Source of the DNA: Hyphomicrobiales bacterium
Lineage (GTDB): Bacteria > Pseudomonadota > Alphaproteobacteria > Rhizobiales > Rhizobiaceae
Assembly: GCA_003577315.1 (NCBI GenBank)
Contig: QEVK01000013.1
Location: 1-64,000, forward strand
Length of the DNA: 64,000 nucleotides
Direction: 5' to 3'
The notes beneath the pieces are model-generated. The model saw nothing but the letters and a program-made list of their open reading frames with translations, searched no databases and had not been told where the DNA came from. The position numbers and the translations under genes were made by a program. Shown piece after piece: positions 44,276 through 54,042 of this stretch (the stretch's first letter is position 1; every line of letters begins with the position of its first letter).

Positions 44276-44841
44276 GCGGCCGGTCGCGAAAGGAACGGCT
44301 GTCGCCGGAAGACCGCGTCCTGTGGAGGCGGGTGGCGAAATCGGTGACGCCGCTTCCCGGCAAGGGCGTCGAGGACGAGGACGCCGGGCCGGAGGAGTTT
44401 GCCGTCCTGCTGGAGGCCGCGCCGCGCGCCGCGCCGAAGCCGGCGGAGCCGCCGGTGCCGGCGCCGGCGAGGCTGGCCGCCGCGCCGAAGCACGGCATAG
44501 ACCGGCCGACCCGCGCCAGGCTGGCGAAGGGCCGGCTGCCGATCGAGGGCAAGGTCGACCTCCACGGCCTGACCCAGACCGAGGCGCACGCGCTGCTCCT
44601 GTCGTTCCTGCACCGCGCCCAGGCCGGCGGCCGCCGCCATGTGCTGGTCGTCACCGGCAAGGGCGCCTCGCTCGGCAGCGACGGCGTGCTGCGCCGGGCT
44701 GTGCCGGGCTGGCTGGCGACGCCGCCGTTCCGCGGGCTGGTCAGCGCCCACGAGCCGGCCGCCCCCCGCCATGGCGGCTCGGGCGCGCTCTATGTGCGGC
44801 TGCGCCGCAAGGACGGAGCGACCGGGGAAGGATGGTCATGA
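44272..44841 (+). CDS. Smr domain protein
   Basis: A 189-residue protein with a C-terminal Smr (MutS2-related) domain, often an endonuclease: KVDLHGLTQTEAHALLLSFL (the DLHG motif, about residue 98) and VLVVTGKGASLGSDGVLRRAV with the usual G-K-G loop. The N-terminal half is basic and Pro/Ala-rich with no known fold. It begins at GTG overlapping the mltA stop and its own stop overlaps the next start. Standalone Smr proteins of this kind are typical of Rhizobiales between mltA and an XRE regulator. Confidence 0.9.
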   Translation: MSGRSRKERLSPEDRVLWRRVAKSVTPLPGKGVEDEDAGPEEFAVLLEAAPRAAPKPAEPPVPAPARLAAAPKHGIDRPTRARLAKGRLPIEGKVDLHGLTQTEAHALLLSFLHRAQAGGRRHVLVVTGKGASLGSDGVLRRAVPGWLATPPFRGLVSAHEPAAPRHGGSGALYVRLRRKDGATGEGWS

Positions 44842-45206
44842 CCCCGTTCGGCGAGCGCATGCGCGCGATGCGCGAGGAAAAGGGCGTCACCCAGAAGGAG
44901 ATGGCGGCCGCGCTCGGCGTCAGCCCGGCCTACCTGTCGGCGCTGGAGCACGGCCGGCGCGGCGTGCCGAGCTGGCCGCTGATCCAGAAGATCGTCGGCT
45001 ATTTCAACGTCATCTGGGACGAGGCCGAGGATTTGCAGCGGCTCGCCGTGGCGTCCCACCCGCGCGTGACCGTCGACACCGTCGGCCTGTCGCCGCAGGC
45101 GACGCTGCTCGCCAACCGGCTGGCCGGCGCGATCGGCAGCCTGTCGGCGGCCGACATCGACGAGCTCGTCGCCCGCCTCGAGGAGATGGAGAGGCGCGCC
45201 GGCTGA
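44838..45206 (+). CDS. XRE-family DNA-binding regulator
   Basis: A 122-residue protein: an N-terminal helix-turn-helix of the Cro/C1 type (MRAMREEKGVTQKEMAAALGVSPAYLSALEHGRRGVPSWPLIQKIVGYF) and a C-terminal helical part probably for dimerisation. It is coupled to the Smr gene by ATGA at 44838; an in-frame ATG at 44832 would add two residues. Its target is unknown, but coupling to a murein enzyme and an Smr protein hints at control of that small operon. Confidence 0.9.
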   Translation: MTPFGERMRAMREEKGVTQKEMAAALGVSPAYLSALEHGRRGVPSWPLIQKIVGYFNVIWDEAEDLQRLAVASHPRVTVDTVGLSPQATLLANRLAGAIGSLSAADIDELVARLEEMERRAG

Positions 45207-45227
45207 CAGCGGCCCGCGCCAGCCCGC

Positions 45228-46187
45228 TCAGAACAGCTTCTTCAGCTCGTCCAGCCGGTCGTTGACCAGCCAGCCGTAATAGTTCTCCTGCGGCAGGCGC
45301 GGGCTCTCGCCCGCCTGCGCGCGCTTCCGGTTCTCGTCCCTGAGCGCGCGCGCGCGGGCCTCCGGGTTGCCGATATTGTAGAGCGTGGCGGTGATGCCGG
45401 GATTTTCCGAGATGTCGAAGCCTGCGATGTCGCGATAGGCCTCGATCGACTTCTTCAGCGTCGCCGCGACATAGGCCAGCGTCAGGTCCGGGTCCATGAT
45501 CGTCTGGTAGACCTTCTGCGGGTTGTCGTGGTCGAGCCCGGGCAGGCCCGACACCCTGGCGACGATGTCGCTCATCTGCAGCGCGGTCAAAGGGTTGAGC
45601 TGGCCTATGCCGAATGTCTGGCCGGCATAGAAGGGCTGGAAGAACACGGCGCTGAAGCGGTTGTCGGGGAAGGCCGTTCCGTCCACGGTCCTGCCGCGGA
45701 ACCTGGCGTCCCACACCGCCTCGCGGCAGGTCCACAGGTCGTAGCTGTCCGTCTTGCCGCCGCAGGCCGAGAATTGCGGCCGCTTGACGAACTCGCCGAC
45801 CGTCTCGCCGCCGTGGGAGAAGGTGAAGCGCGATTCCAGATAGGACACGGCCTTGATGTAGTAGGTCTGCAGCCGGTCGTAGGCGTCGACATTGTAGGTG
45901 TGCTCGCCGACGATGGCGCCGACCACGTGCATCGGGTCGATGCCGTACTGGGCCGAGACCGCGACGATCTTGGCGCGCAGCGCGCCGTCGTTCTGGAGCA
46001 GCGCATAGACCTTGCGGTACTTCGCCTCGTAGGTCGAGTTCAGCGCGCTGGTGCGGCTGGCCGAGGCGGCGGGAACGGCCGGCTGCGTGGCGTTGCGGTT
46101 GCCGGGCGGGACCAGCGTGGCGGCGGCGGCCGGCGCGGCCGCCACGGCGATGCACAGGAACACGAACAGCCGGCTTGTGAGGGTCAT
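45228..46187 (-). CDS. DUF1402 exported protein, lysozyme-like motifs
   Basis: A 319-residue protein with a signal peptide (cleavage near AAAA-TLV, residue 23). It belongs to DUF1402, a rhizobial family of unknown function. Three motifs run in the order of soluble lytic transglycosylases: an acidic IVGEHTYN (where Glu would be catalytic), FGIGQLNPLTAL (like GLMQ..P.TA) and TLYNIGNPEARA (like AYNAG). I infer a periplasmic murein-active fold; it is not proved. It is convergent with the XRE gene at 21 bases and downstream of hslU by 133. Confidence 0.85.
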   Translation of the reverse strand: MTLTSRLFVFLCIAVAAAPAAAATLVPPGNRNATQPAVPAASASRTSALNSTYEAKYRKVYALLQNDGALRAKIVAVSAQYGIDPMHVVGAIVGEHTYNVDAYDRLQTYYIKAVSYLESRFTFSHGGETVGEFVKRPQFSACGGKTDSYDLWTCREAVWDARFRGRTVDGTAFPDNRFSAVFFQPFYAGQTFGIGQLNPLTALQMSDIVARVSGLPGLDHDNPQKVYQTIMDPDLTLAYVAATLKKSIEAYRDIAGFDISENPGITATLYNIGNPEARARALRDENRKRAQAGESPRLPQENYYGWLVNDRLDELKKLF

Positions 46188-46320
46188 TCTGCGCTTTCCG
46201 GGGGGACGAACGGCGGACGGGCAAAATAGTTGCCGCCGCCGCTCAAGTCGAGGGTCCGCCCGTTCACGCTCGTGTCAGAACCCCTCGGCCGGTCGGCCGC
46301 CGCCTTGCCCGGTCCCTCCC

Positions 46321-47628
46321 TTACAGGATGAATCTGGACAAATCCGTGTTCCTGGCGAGGTCGCCGACGTTTTTGTCGACATAGTCGGCGTCGATGGTCA
46401 TCTGCGAGCCGCCGCGGTCCGGCGCGGTGAAGGAGATCTCGTCCAGCACCCGCTCCATCACCGTCTGCAACCGCCGCGCGCCGATGTTCTCGACGCTGGC
46501 GTTCAACTCGACGGCGATGCCGGCCAGCCGGTCGATGGCGTCGTCGGTGAAGGAAAGCGTCACGCCCTCGGTCGCCATCAGCGCCACATACTGCTTGATC
46601 AGGCTCGCCTCCGTCTCGGTCAGGATGCGGCGGAAGTCGTCCTTGTCGAGCGCCCGGAGCTCGACGCGGATCGGCAGCCGGCCCTGAAGCTCGGGCAACA
46701 GGTCCGACGGCTTGGAGACGTGGAACGCGCCCGAGGCGATGAACAGGATGTGGTCGGTCTTGACCGGCCCGTATTTGGTGGCGACCGTCGTGCCCTCGAC
46801 CAGCGGCAGCAGGTCGCGCTGCACGCCCTCGCGCGAGGGACCGCCGGAGATGTCGCTGCGCGCGGCCACCTTGTCGATCTCGTCGATGAAGACGATGCCG
46901 TCGTTCTCGGCCGATTCCAGCGCCCGGCGCACCACCTCGTCCTGGTCGAGCAGCTTGTCCGACTCGTCGTTGATCAGCAGGCCGTAGGATTCCTTGACCG
47001 TGGTCTTGCGCGTCTTGGTGCGGCCGCCGCCCATCGCCTTCTGCAACATGTCGCCGATGTTGAGCACGCCGATATTGGCGCCCGGCATGCCGGGAATCTC
47101 CAGGCCCGGGAAGGGCGAGCCGGTGTCGGCCACCTCGATCTCGATCTCGCGCTCGTCGAGCTCGCCGTCGCGCAGCTTGCGACGGAAGGAATCGCGCGTC
47201 GCCGGGCTCGCGGTCTTGCCCACCAGCGCCTCCAGCACCCGCTCCTCGGCGTTCAGGTGCGCGCGCGCCTTGACGTCCTCGCGCATCTTCTCGCGCGTCA
47301 GCCCGATGGCCGCCTCCACCAGGTCGCGCACGATCTGCTCGACGTCGCGGCCGACATAGCCGACCTCGGTGAACTTGGTCGCCTCCACCTTGATGAACGG
47401 CGCGCCGGCGAGCCTGGCCAGCCGGCGCGAGATCTCGGTCTTGCCGACGCCGGTGGGGCCGATCATCAGGATGTTCTTCGGCATCACCTCCTCGCGCATC
47501 TGGCCTTCGAGCTGCTGGCGGCGCCAGCGGTTGCGCAGCGCGATGGCGACGGCGCGCTTGGCCTCCTTCTGGCCGATGATGTAGCGGTCGAGTTCGGAGA
47601 CGATCTCGCGGGGGGAAAAGCTGGTCAT
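46321..47628 (-). CDS. hslU: ATP-dependent protease ATPase subunit HslU
   Basis: The AAA+ unfoldase of the HslUV protease, 435 residues. Walker A is GPTGVGKT at 57-64; the pore motif region follows at [19 protein letters not shown] (GYVG), Walker B at [11 protein letters not shown], and an inserted I domain lies between. The C-terminus ending DLSRFIL is the tail that docks into HslV. It follows hslV by 66 bases in the usual V-U order on the same strand. Confidence 0.98.
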   Translation of the reverse strand: MTSFSPREIVSELDRYIIGQKEAKRAVAIALRNRWRRQQLEGQMREEVMPKNILMIGPTGVGKTEISRRLARLAGAPFIKVEATKFTEVGYVGRDVEQIVRDLVEAAIGLTREKMREDVKARAHLNAEERVLEALVGKTASPATRDSFRRKLRDGELDEREIEIEVADTGSPFPGLEIPGMPGANIGVLNIGDMLQKAMGGGRTKTRKTTVKESYGLLINDESDKLLDQDEVVRRALESAENDGIVFIDEIDKVAARSDISGGPSREGVQRDLLPLVEGTTVATKYGPVKTDHILFIASGAFHVSKPSDLLPELQGRLPIRVELRALDKDDFRRILTETEASLIKQYVALMATEGVTLSFTDDAIDRLAGIAVELNASVENIGARRLQTVMERVLDEISFTAPDRGGSQMTIDADYVDKNVGDLARNTDLSRFIL

Positions 47629-47694
47629 TCTGGTCAGGTCTCGCTCGCGTGCGGTTCGTTGCGTTGCGCGGTCGGGGGATGGTGCGGCCGGCGC

Positions 47695-48243
47695 CTATTC
47701 GGCGTCCAGCGTCTCGACGACGAAATTGGCGTTGGTGTAGACGCAGATGTCGGCCGCGATCTGCATCGCCCTGCGCGCGATGTCCTCGGCGTCCCTGTCG
47801 GTGTCGATCAGGGCGCGCGCCGCCGCCAGCGCGTAGTTGCCGCCCGAGCCGATCGCCATCACGCCGTCCTCCGGCTCCAGCACGTCGCCGGTGCCGGTCA
47901 GCGCCAGCGTCACGCTCCTGTCGGCCACCAGCATCATGGCTTCCAGCCGGCGCAGGTAGCGGTCGGTGCGCCAGTCCTTGGCGAGCTCGACCGCCGCGCG
48001 GGTGAGCTGGTCGGGATACTGCTCCAGCTTGGCCTCCAGCCGCTCGAGCAGGGTGAAGGCGTCGGCCGTGGCGCCCGCGAAGCCGGCGATCACCTTGCCG
48101 TCGCCGATGCGGCGCACCTTCCTGGCGTTGCCCTTCATGATGGTCTGGCCGAGGCTGACCTGGCCGTCGCCGGCGATCACCACCTTGCCACCCTTGCGCA
48201 CGGTGACGATCGTCGTCGCGTGCATGGTCAGGTCATTCGACAT
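47695..48243 (-). CDS. hslV: ATP-dependent protease subunit HslV
   Basis: The proteasome-like threonine peptidase, 182 residues. The mature N-terminal threonine is in [27 protein letters not shown], with G-D-G-Q-V-S conserved. As annotated, nine residues precede the first Thr; a second ATG (residue 7) would leave a three-residue propeptide, closer to other HslV proteins. Downstream, the [26 protein letters not shown] block is typical. It is divergent from hisB over 181 bases. Confidence 0.97.
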   Translation of the reverse strand: MSNDLTMHATTIVTVRKGGKVVIAGDGQVSLGQTIMKGNARKVRRIGDGKVIAGFAGATADAFTLLERLEAKLEQYPDQLTRAAVELAKDWRTDRYLRRLEAMMLVADRSVTLALTGTGDVLEPEDGVMAIGSGGNYALAAARALIDTDRDAEDIARRAMQIAADICVYTNANFVVETLDAE

Positions 48244-48424
48244 ATCATCTCCGATCCTGTCTTCGGCCGGCCATGGACAAGCAGCGCCGGCCGCATGTCA
48301 GCCTATGTATGTGCGGCGGCCGCGAATGCAAAGACCGCGCCGCGACCGCCTCGCCCATCGCGCTTTCCATCGCCGGGCCTTGCTGTTAAGACGCCTTCGC
48401 CTTCGATGAGGAAAGGGGTCGATC

Positions 48425-49024
48425 ATGGCCGGCCGCACGGCAAGCGTTTCGCGCAGGACCAACGAGACCGAGATCGCCGTCAGCGTCGATCTCGACGGCA
48501 CGGGCGTGTCGTCGATGTCGACCGGCGTCGGCTTCTTCGACCACATGCTCGACCAGCTGTCGCGCCATTCGCTGATCGACATGAGCGTCGAAGCCAAGGG
48601 CGACCTTCACATCGACGACCACCACACCGTCGAGGACACCGGCATCGCGCTCGGCCAGGCGATCGCGAAGGCTCTGGGAGAGCGGCGCGGCATCTGCCGC
48701 TACGCCTCCATCGACCTCGCCATGGACGAGACGCTGACGCGCGCCGCGCTCGACGTGTCGGGCAGGCCGTTCCTCGTCTGGCAGGTCTCCTTCTCCGCGC
48801 CCAAGATCGGCAGCTTCGACACCGAGCTGGTGCGCGAGTTCTTCCAGGCGCTGGCCCAGAACGCCGGCATCACGCTGCACGTGACCAACCATTACGGCGC
48901 CAACAACCACCACATCGCCGAGACCTGCTTCAAGGCGGTGGCCCGCGCCCTGCGCGCGGCGGTCGAGCACGACCCGCGCCAGGAAGGCGCGATCCCGTCC
49001 ACCAAGGGCACGCTCAACGGATAG
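48425..49024 (+). CDS. hisB: imidazoleglycerol-phosphate dehydratase
   Basis: The sixth step of histidine synthesis, a 199-residue monofunctional IGPD without the phosphatase domain seen in enterobacteria. The Mn-binding histidine motifs are [27 protein letters not shown] and [16 protein letters not shown]. It heads a cluster running hisB-DUF2628-hisH-DUF1330-hisA-hisF-hisE. AAAGGGG precedes the ATG at 48425. Confidence 0.98.
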   Translation: MAGRTASVSRRTNETEIAVSVDLDGTGVSSMSTGVGFFDHMLDQLSRHSLIDMSVEAKGDLHIDDHHTVEDTGIALGQAIAKALGERRGICRYASIDLAMDETLTRAALDVSGRPFLVWQVSFSAPKIGSFDTELVREFFQALAQNAGITLHVTNHYGANNHHIAETCFKAVARALRAAVEHDPRQEGAIPSTKGTLNG

Positions 49025-49030
49025 GCGGCG

Positions 49031-49516
49031 ATGGCAAGCTATGTGGTGATGGAGCCGCCTGCGGGCGCGGGCGAGGCGAAGGACAAGGCCGTGCTGGTGC
49101 GCGACGGCTTCCATCTCCTCGCCTTCCTGGTGCCGGCGCTGTGGCTGCTGTTTCATCGCCTGTGGATCGAGGCCCTCCTCGTCGTCGCCGTGTCGATGGC
49201 GCTCGCCGGCGCGGGCTCGGTCGCCGGCCTCGGCAATGCCGCGCCGGCCCTGTCGCTGCTCGTCGCGCTCTATGTCGGGCTGGAGGGACCGGCGCTGAGG
49301 CTCGCCGCCTTTCGCCGTCGCGGCTGGCGCGACTGGGGCGTCGTCGAGGCCGACAATGCCGGCGACGCCGAGATCCGCTATCTCGCCGAGGCGGACGAGG
49401 AGGAGGATGCGCGCGAGGAAGCCGTGTGGCCGGCTGCCGCCGCCGCGCCGGTGGCGCCGCCGCGCCCGCCCGTCGGTCCGGCGCTCGGCCTGTTCTCCTA
49501 TCCCGGAAGGGGCTGA
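49031..49516 (+). CDS. DUF2628 membrane protein
   Basis: A 161-residue protein between hisB and hisH. It begins [10 protein letters not shown], then [28 protein letters not shown], which is the DUF2628 signature, and has three hydrophobic spans around 30-75 and a polar Pro/Ala/Glu-rich tail of about 55 residues. Function is unknown. It starts 6 bases after hisB and ends one base before the hisH ATG, so it is certainly co-transcribed with the histidine genes, as in other Rhizobiales. Confidence 0.88.
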   Translation: MASYVVMEPPAGAGEAKDKAVLVRDGFHLLAFLVPALWLLFHRLWIEALLVVAVSMALAGAGSVAGLGNAAPALSLLVALYVGLEGPALRLAAFRRRGWRDWGVVEADNAGDAEIRYLAEADEEEDAREEAVWPAAAAAPVAPPRPPVGPALGLFSYPGRG

Positions 49517-49517
49517 C

Positions 49518-50168
49518 ATGCGCGTCGCCATCATCGACTACGGTTCCGGCAACCTGCGCTCGGCGGCCAAGGCCTTCGAGCGCGCCGCCCGCGAGGCCGG
49601 CATCGCCGCCACCGTCGAGGTCACCTCCGAGGCCGGCCGCGTGGCGAGCGCCGACCGCGTCGTGCTGCCCGGCGTCGGCGCCTATGCCGACTGCCGCGCC
49701 GGCCTCGACGCCGTGCCCGGCATGGTCGAGGCCATCGAGGAGGCCGCCACCGCCAGGGCCCGGCCCTTCCTCGGCATCTGCGTCGGCATGCAGCTGATGT
49801 CGGAGCGCGGGCTGGAGAAGACCGTGACCAGGGGCCTCGGCTGGATCGCCGGCGACGTGAAGGAGATCGTGCCGGCCGACCCGTCGCTCAAGATCCCGCA
49901 GATCGGCTGGAACACGATTCACGTGAAACACGACCATCCGCTCCTTGCCGGCATCCCGACCGGCGAGGGCGGTCTGCACGCCTATTTCGTCCACTCCTAC
50001 CATCTGGAGGCGGCGCGGCCGCAAGAGGTCGTCGCGGTCACCGACTATGGCGGGCCGGTGACGGCGGCGGTGGCGCGCGACAACAAGGCCGGCACCCAGT
50101 TCCACCCGGAGAAGAGCCAGGCGCTGGGGCTGGCGCTGATCGCCAATTTCCTGCGCTGGAAGCCGTGA
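49518..50168 (+). CDS. hisH: imidazole glycerol phosphate synthase subunit HisH
   Basis: The glutaminase of imidazole glycerol phosphate synthase; it supplies ammonia to HisF. The 216-residue class-I amidotransferase has the oxyanion strand DYGSGNL, the nucleophile C88 in GICVGMQL and the H196/E198 pair in TQFHPEKSQ. The C-terminus NFLRWKP is typical. A parS-like sequence lies inside at 49915-49930. I set the ATG at 49518, one base after the DUF2628 stop. Confidence 0.97.
   Translation: MRVAIIDYGSGNLRSAAKAFERAAREAGIAATVEVTSEAGRVASADRVVLPGVGAYADCRAGLDAVPGMVEAIEEAATARARPFLGICVGMQLMSERGLEKTVTRGLGWIAGDVKEIVPADPSLKIPQIGWNTIHVKHDHPLLAGIPTGEGGLHAYFVHSYHLEAARPQEVVAVTDYGGPVTAAVARDNKAGTQFHPEKSQALGLALIANFLRWKP
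49915..49930. promoter_or_regulatory. parS-like site inside hisH
   Basis: Matches TGTTTCACGTGAAACA at 14 of 16 positions, with a complete right half-site (TCACGTGAAACA). It is 19.5 kb from the main parS cluster and in frame with HisH codons for TIHVKH. Possibly a real outlying ParB site, possibly chance. Confidence 0.5.
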
Positions 50169-50181
50169 GGGAGACAGGCAA

Positions 50182-50472
50182 ATGAGCAAGAAAGGCTACT
50201 GGATCGGGCTGGTCGATGTGACCGACCCGGAAGCCTACAAGGACTATGTGGCCGCCAACGCCGTCGCCTTCGAGAAGTACGGCGCGAAATTCGTGGTGCG
50301 CGCCGGCCGCAACGAGCAGCCGGAAGAGCCGGCCGGCACCCGCCATGTGGTGATCGAGTTCGACAGCTACGACAGGGCGGTCGAATGCTATCGCTCGCCC
50401 GAATACAGGGCGGCGATGGAATACCGGAAGGACGCCGCGAAAGCGCGGCTCGTCATTGTCGAGGGTGTGTGA
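50182..50472 (+). CDS. DUF1330 protein
   Basis: A 96-residue cytoplasmic protein of the DUF1330 dimeric alpha/beta-barrel family: [39 protein letters not shown] and the later [26 protein letters not shown] are the diagnostic segments. It resembles small ferredoxin-like monooxygenase-fold proteins, but no enzymatic activity is established. It is inserted 13 bases after hisH and 4 bases before hisA. Confidence 0.92.
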   Translation: MSKKGYWIGLVDVTDPEAYKDYVAANAVAFEKYGAKFVVRAGRNEQPEEPAGTRHVVIEFDSYDRAVECYRSPEYRAAMEYRKDAAKARLVIVEGV

Positions 50473-50476
50473 CGCG

Positions 50477-51220
50477 ATGATCCTGTTCCCCGCCATCGAC
50501 CTCAAGCAAGGCCAGTGCGTCCGCCTCAGGCTGGGCGAGATGGCGAGCGCCACCGTCTACAACGAGGACCCGGCCGCGCAGGCCCGGGCCTTCGAGGAAG
50601 AGGGGTTCGAGTGGCTGCACGTGGTCGATCTCGACGGCGCGTTCGCCGGCGAAAGCCGCAACCGCGCCGCGGTCGAGGCCATCCTGAAGGCGACGAGAAA
50701 CCCGGTCCAGCTCGGCGGCGGCATCCGCTCACTCGCCCATATCGAGGCATGGCTGGACAAGGGGCTGGCCCGCGTCATCCTCGGCACGGTGGCGGTGCGC
50801 GACCCCGGGCTGGTGAAGGAGGCGTGCCGGGCGTTTCCCGGCAGGATCGCCGTCGGCATCGACGCGCGCGGCGGCAAGGTCGCGGTCGAGGGCTGGGCCG
50901 AGGCCTCGGAGCTGGGCGCGATCGAGCTGGCGCGAAAGTTCGAGGGCGCCGGCGTCGCGGCCATCGTCTACACCGACATCGACCGCGACGGCGTGCTGGC
51001 CGGCATCAACTGGGACGCCACCATCGACATGGCCGAGGCGGTCTCCATTCCCGTCATCGCCTCGGGCGGGCTCGCCTCGATGGCCGACATCGTGCGCATG
51101 ACCATGCCCGACGCGCGCCGCCTCGAGGGCGCCATTTCCGGCCGCGCGCTCTATGACGGCCGCATCGACGCCCGGGAGGCGCTAACGGTGCTGCGCGAGG
51201 CGAAGGAGCGAACGTCGTGA
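50477..51220 (+). CDS. hisA: phosphoribosylformimino-5-aminoimidazole carboxamide ribotide isomerase
   Basis: The fourth enzyme of histidine synthesis, a 247-residue TIM barrel that opens the ring of ProFAR. Catalytic D8 is in [14 protein letters not shown] and its partner aspartate in [13 protein letters not shown]; the phosphate-binding loops LGGGIR and ASGGLAS are intact. The ATG at 50477 comes after DUF1330; the stop overlaps the hisF start in GTGA. Confidence 0.97.
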   Translation: MILFPAIDLKQGQCVRLRLGEMASATVYNEDPAAQARAFEEEGFEWLHVVDLDGAFAGESRNRAAVEAILKATRNPVQLGGGIRSLAHIEAWLDKGLARVILGTVAVRDPGLVKEACRAFPGRIAVGIDARGGKVAVEGWAEASELGAIELARKFEGAGVAAIVYTDIDRDGVLAGINWDATIDMAEAVSIPVIASGGLASMADIVRMTMPDARRLEGAISGRALYDGRIDAREALTVLREAKERTS

Positions 51221-52017
51221 CCCTCAAGGCCCGCATCATCCCCTGTCTCGACGTCAAGGACGGCCGCGTCGTCAAGGGCGTCAACTTCGTCGACCTGATC
51301 GACGCCGGCGATCCGGTGGAGGCCGCGCGCGCCTATGACGCGGCCGGCGCCGACGAGCTGTGCTTCCTCGACATCACCGCCTCGTCCGACAACCGCGAGA
51401 CCATCTTCGACGTGGTCGCGCGCACGGCCGAGCAGTGCTTCATGCCGCTGACCGTCGGCGGCGGCGTGCGCCAGGTCGCCGACATCCGCAAGCTGCTGCT
51501 GGCCGGGGCCGACAAGGTGTCGATCAACACGGCGGCGGTGAACAATCCCGATTTCGTGACCGAGGCCGCCGACAAGTTCGGCAACCAGTGCATCGTCGTC
51601 GCCATCGACGCCAAGAAGGTTTCGCGCGAGGGCGAGGCGGCGCGCTGGGAGATCTTCACCCATGGCGGCCGCACGGCGACCGGCATCGACGCGGTCGAGT
51701 TCGCGGTGGCCATGGTCGAGCGCGGCGCGGGCGAGATCCTGCTCACCTCGATGGACCGCGACGGCACCAGGGCCGGCTACGACATCGCGCTCACCCGCGC
51801 CGTGGCCGACGCCGTGCGCGCGCCGGTCATCGCCTCGGGCGGCGTGGGCACGCTCGACCATCTGGTCGAGGGCATCCGCGACGGCCACGCGACGGCCGTT
51901 CTCGCCGCCTCGATCTTCCATTTCGGCACCTACACCATTGCGCAAGCCAAGGCGCACATGGCAAAAGCGGGAATTGCAGTCCGGTTCGACGCTGCGGCGC
52001 AAGGCCGTGACGGCTGA
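51217..52017 (+). CDS. hisF: imidazole glycerol phosphate synthase subunit HisF
   Basis: The cyclase subunit that joins HisH ammonia with PRFAR to make imidazole glycerol phosphate and AICAR. The 266-residue TIM barrel has D12 in [15 protein letters not shown], a second acid in [14 protein letters not shown], and the phosphate loops VGGGVR and SGGVGT. It starts at GTG with AAGGAG just before, overlapping hisA by 4 bases, so HisA and HisF are coupled. Confidence 0.98.
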   Translation: MTLKARIIPCLDVKDGRVVKGVNFVDLIDAGDPVEAARAYDAAGADELCFLDITASSDNRETIFDVVARTAEQCFMPLTVGGGVRQVADIRKLLLAGADKVSINTAAVNNPDFVTEAADKFGNQCIVVAIDAKKVSREGEAARWEIFTHGGRTATGIDAVEFAVAMVERGAGEILLTSMDRDGTRAGYDIALTRAVADAVRAPVIASGGVGTLDHLVEGIRDGHATAVLAASIFHFGTYTIAQAKAHMAKAGIAVRFDAAAQGRDG

Positions 52018-52033
52018 CAGACGGGAGGGACCC

Positions 52034-52357
52034 GTGGCCGAGTTTTCGCTGAACGACCTGGAGAGGATCGTCGTCGCGCGCGGCCGGTCCGGCGCGTCCG
52101 ATTCGTGGACGGCCAGGCTGTTCGAGAAGGGCATCGACAAGGCCGCCCAGAAGCTGGGCGAGGAAGCGGTCGAGGCGGCCATCGCCGCCGTCAAGGGCGA
52201 CCGCGCCGGGCTCGTCGGCGAGAGCGCCGATCTCCTCTACCACCTGGTGGTGGTGCTGGCGATCTCCGGCGTGCCGCTTTCCGAGGTGCTGGCCGAGCTT
52301 CAGGCGCGCACCGGGCAATCCGGCCTCGCCGAGAAGGCGTCCCGCGCCGCACGCTGA
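52034..52357 (+). CDS. hisE: phosphoribosyl-ATP diphosphatase
   Basis: Hydrolyses phosphoribosyl-ATP to phosphoribosyl-AMP in the second step of histidine synthesis. The 107-residue all-helical MazG-like protein has [20 protein letters not shown] and [17 protein letters not shown], the four acidic metal ligands being E, E, E, D. It starts at GTG at 52034 with GGAGGGA upstream. It is separate from HisI, as usual in alphaproteobacteria. Confidence 0.95.
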   Translation: MAEFSLNDLERIVVARGRSGASDSWTARLFEKGIDKAAQKLGEEAVEAAIAAVKGDRAGLVGESADLLYHLVVVLAISGVPLSEVLAELQARTGQSGLAEKASRAAR

Positions 52358-52380
52358 CAGGGTTTTCGGGGAACACGCCG

Positions 52381-53337
52381 ATGGACCGCGCCGCTATCGA
52401 GAAATACTCGCCCTACCGCGTCTTCACCGCCGAGCGCTGGGCGCAGTTCCGCGACGACACGCCGCTGACGCTCAACGAGGACGAGGTCAGGCGGCTGCGC
52501 TCGCTCAACGACCCCATCGACCTCGAGGAAGTGCGCAAGATCTACCTGTCGCTGTCGCGGCTGCTTTCGGCCCATGTCGAGGCGAGCCAGCTCCTGTTCC
52601 GCCAGCGGCAGGTGTTCTTCAACGGCGGCGACGCGGTCAAGACGCCGTTCATCATCGGCATCGCCGGCTCGGTGGCGGTCGGCAAGTCCACCACCGCGCG
52701 CATCCTGAAGGAGCTGCTCCAGCGCTGGCCCTCCAGCCCCAGGGTGGCGCTGGTCACCACCGACGGCTTCCTGTTCCCCAACGAGGTGCTGCGCGCCCAC
52801 AATCTCATGGAGCGCAAGGGCTTCCCCGAAAGCTACGACGTCGGCGCGCTGCTGCGCTTCCTGTCGGCGATCAAGTCGGGCGAGGAGAAGGTGTCCGCGC
52901 CGCTCTACTCGCACATGACCTACGACGTGCTGCCGGACGAGTATGTCGTCATCGACCGGCCCGACATCCTGATCTTCGAGGGCATCAACGTGCTCCAGAC
53001 GCGCGACATGCCGAAGGACGGCAAGATCGTGCCGTTCATCTCCGACTTCTTCGACTTCGCGATCTATGTCGACGCCGAGGAGGAGCTGATCCACAAATGG
53101 TATATCGACCGCTTCATGCGGCTGCGCGAGACCGCGTTCAGGAGCCCCGAATCCTTCTTCCACCGCTACTCGCAGCTGTCGCAGGACGCCGCCCGCGCCA
53201 TCGCCGAGGGGCTGTGGGCCAACATCAACCTGAGGAACCTGCGCGAGAACATCCTGCCGACGCGCCCGCGCGCCGACCTGATCCTGCGCAAGGGCGCCGA
53301 CCATCTGGTCGAGGAAGTGGCGCTCAGGAAGCTGTGA
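52381..53337 (+). CDS. coaA: pantothenate kinase (type I)
   Basis: The first enzyme of coenzyme A synthesis, 318 residues. The P-loop GSVAVGKS at 96-103 sits in [37 protein letters not shown] and [14 protein letters not shown] are family hallmarks. His-operon linkage (hisE-coaA) is typical of Rhizobiales. The 3' end overlaps the convergent alkB gene by 14 bases. Confidence 0.98.
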   Translation: MDRAAIEKYSPYRVFTAERWAQFRDDTPLTLNEDEVRRLRSLNDPIDLEEVRKIYLSLSRLLSAHVEASQLLFRQRQVFFNGGDAVKTPFIIGIAGSVAVGKSTTARILKELLQRWPSSPRVALVTTDGFLFPNEVLRAHNLMERKGFPESYDVGALLRFLSAIKSGEEKVSAPLYSHMTYDVLPDEYVVIDRPDILIFEGINVLQTRDMPKDGKIVPFISDFFDFAIYVDAEEELIHKWYIDRFMRLRETAFRSPESFFHRYSQLSQDAARAIAEGLWANINLRNLRENILPTRPRADLILRKGADHLVEEVALRKL

Positions 53338-53968
53338 GCCGGTCCTGCCCGTCGGCAGCTGTCACCCGCCGCAGCGTCAGGTTGACGCGGCCGCCGTTCC
53401 TCAGGAGCGTCGAGGTGCCGGGATAGATGCGGTCGACGCCGTGGAAGGCGAGCCGCCCTTCGCCGCCCAGCACGAAGACGTCGCCGCTTTCGAGCCTGAG
53501 CGACCGGGTCGGCTCGCCGCGCGCCGCGCCGCCGATGCGGAACAGGCAGGCGTCGCCCAGCGACACCGACACCACCGGCGCGTCGAGCGCCTGCTCGTCG
53601 CGGTCCTGATGCAGCCCCATCCTCGCCGACCCTTCGTAGAAGTTGACGAGGCAGGCTTCGGGCGGCGCGGGGTGATCCGCCACCGCCGCCCACAGGTCGA
53701 GAAGGCGCGGCGGGATCGGCGGCCACGGCGCGCCGGTGACGGGATGCGTCGGCTGGTAGCGATAGCCGCGCTCCCTGTCGGTCACCCAGCCGAGCGGCCC
53801 GCAATTGGTCATGCGCACGCTCATCGGCCTGCCGGTGCGCGGCATGACGGGCGCGTAGAGGGGCGCCCGCGCCGCCACGGCGCGGATGTCCTCGACCAGC
53901 GCCTCCTGCGCGGCCCGGTCGAGAAAGCCCGGCAAATGCCGCGTGCCGGGCGGCAGTTCGTCCGCCAT
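53324..53968 (-). CDS. alkB: alpha-ketoglutarate-dependent dioxygenase AlkB
   Basis: An Fe(II)/2-oxoglutarate enzyme that reverses alkylation damage (1-methyladenine, 3-methylcytosine). The 214-residue protein has the iron triad in MGLHQDRDE (His, Asp) and [12 protein letters not shown] (His), substrate loops [30 protein letters not shown], and the 2-oxoglutarate arginines in RVNLTLRR. It converges with coaA, sharing 14 bases at the ends. I see no LexA-type or Ada box upstream. Confidence 0.95.
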   Translation of the reverse strand: MADELPPGTRHLPGFLDRAAQEALVEDIRAVAARAPLYAPVMPRTGRPMSVRMTNCGPLGWVTDRERGYRYQPTHPVTGAPWPPIPPRLLDLWAAVADHPAPPEACLVNFYEGSARMGLHQDRDEQALDAPVVSVSLGDACLFRIGGAARGEPTRSLRLESGDVFVLGGEGRLAFHGVDRIYPGTSTLLRNGGRVNLTLRRVTAADGQDRLTAS

Positions 53969-54042
53969 CTCCGTCAGGCTCCCGAAACGAATCCGGCGGC
54001 CTTGCGCCGCCGGAGGTATTCCGTCGCGCCGAAGCCGGCGGA

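Noticed and set aside
46051-49797. A 1248-codon plus-strand frame across hslU, hslV and hisB.
   Set aside because: It crosses three well-supported genes and a divergent promoter and shows no domain.
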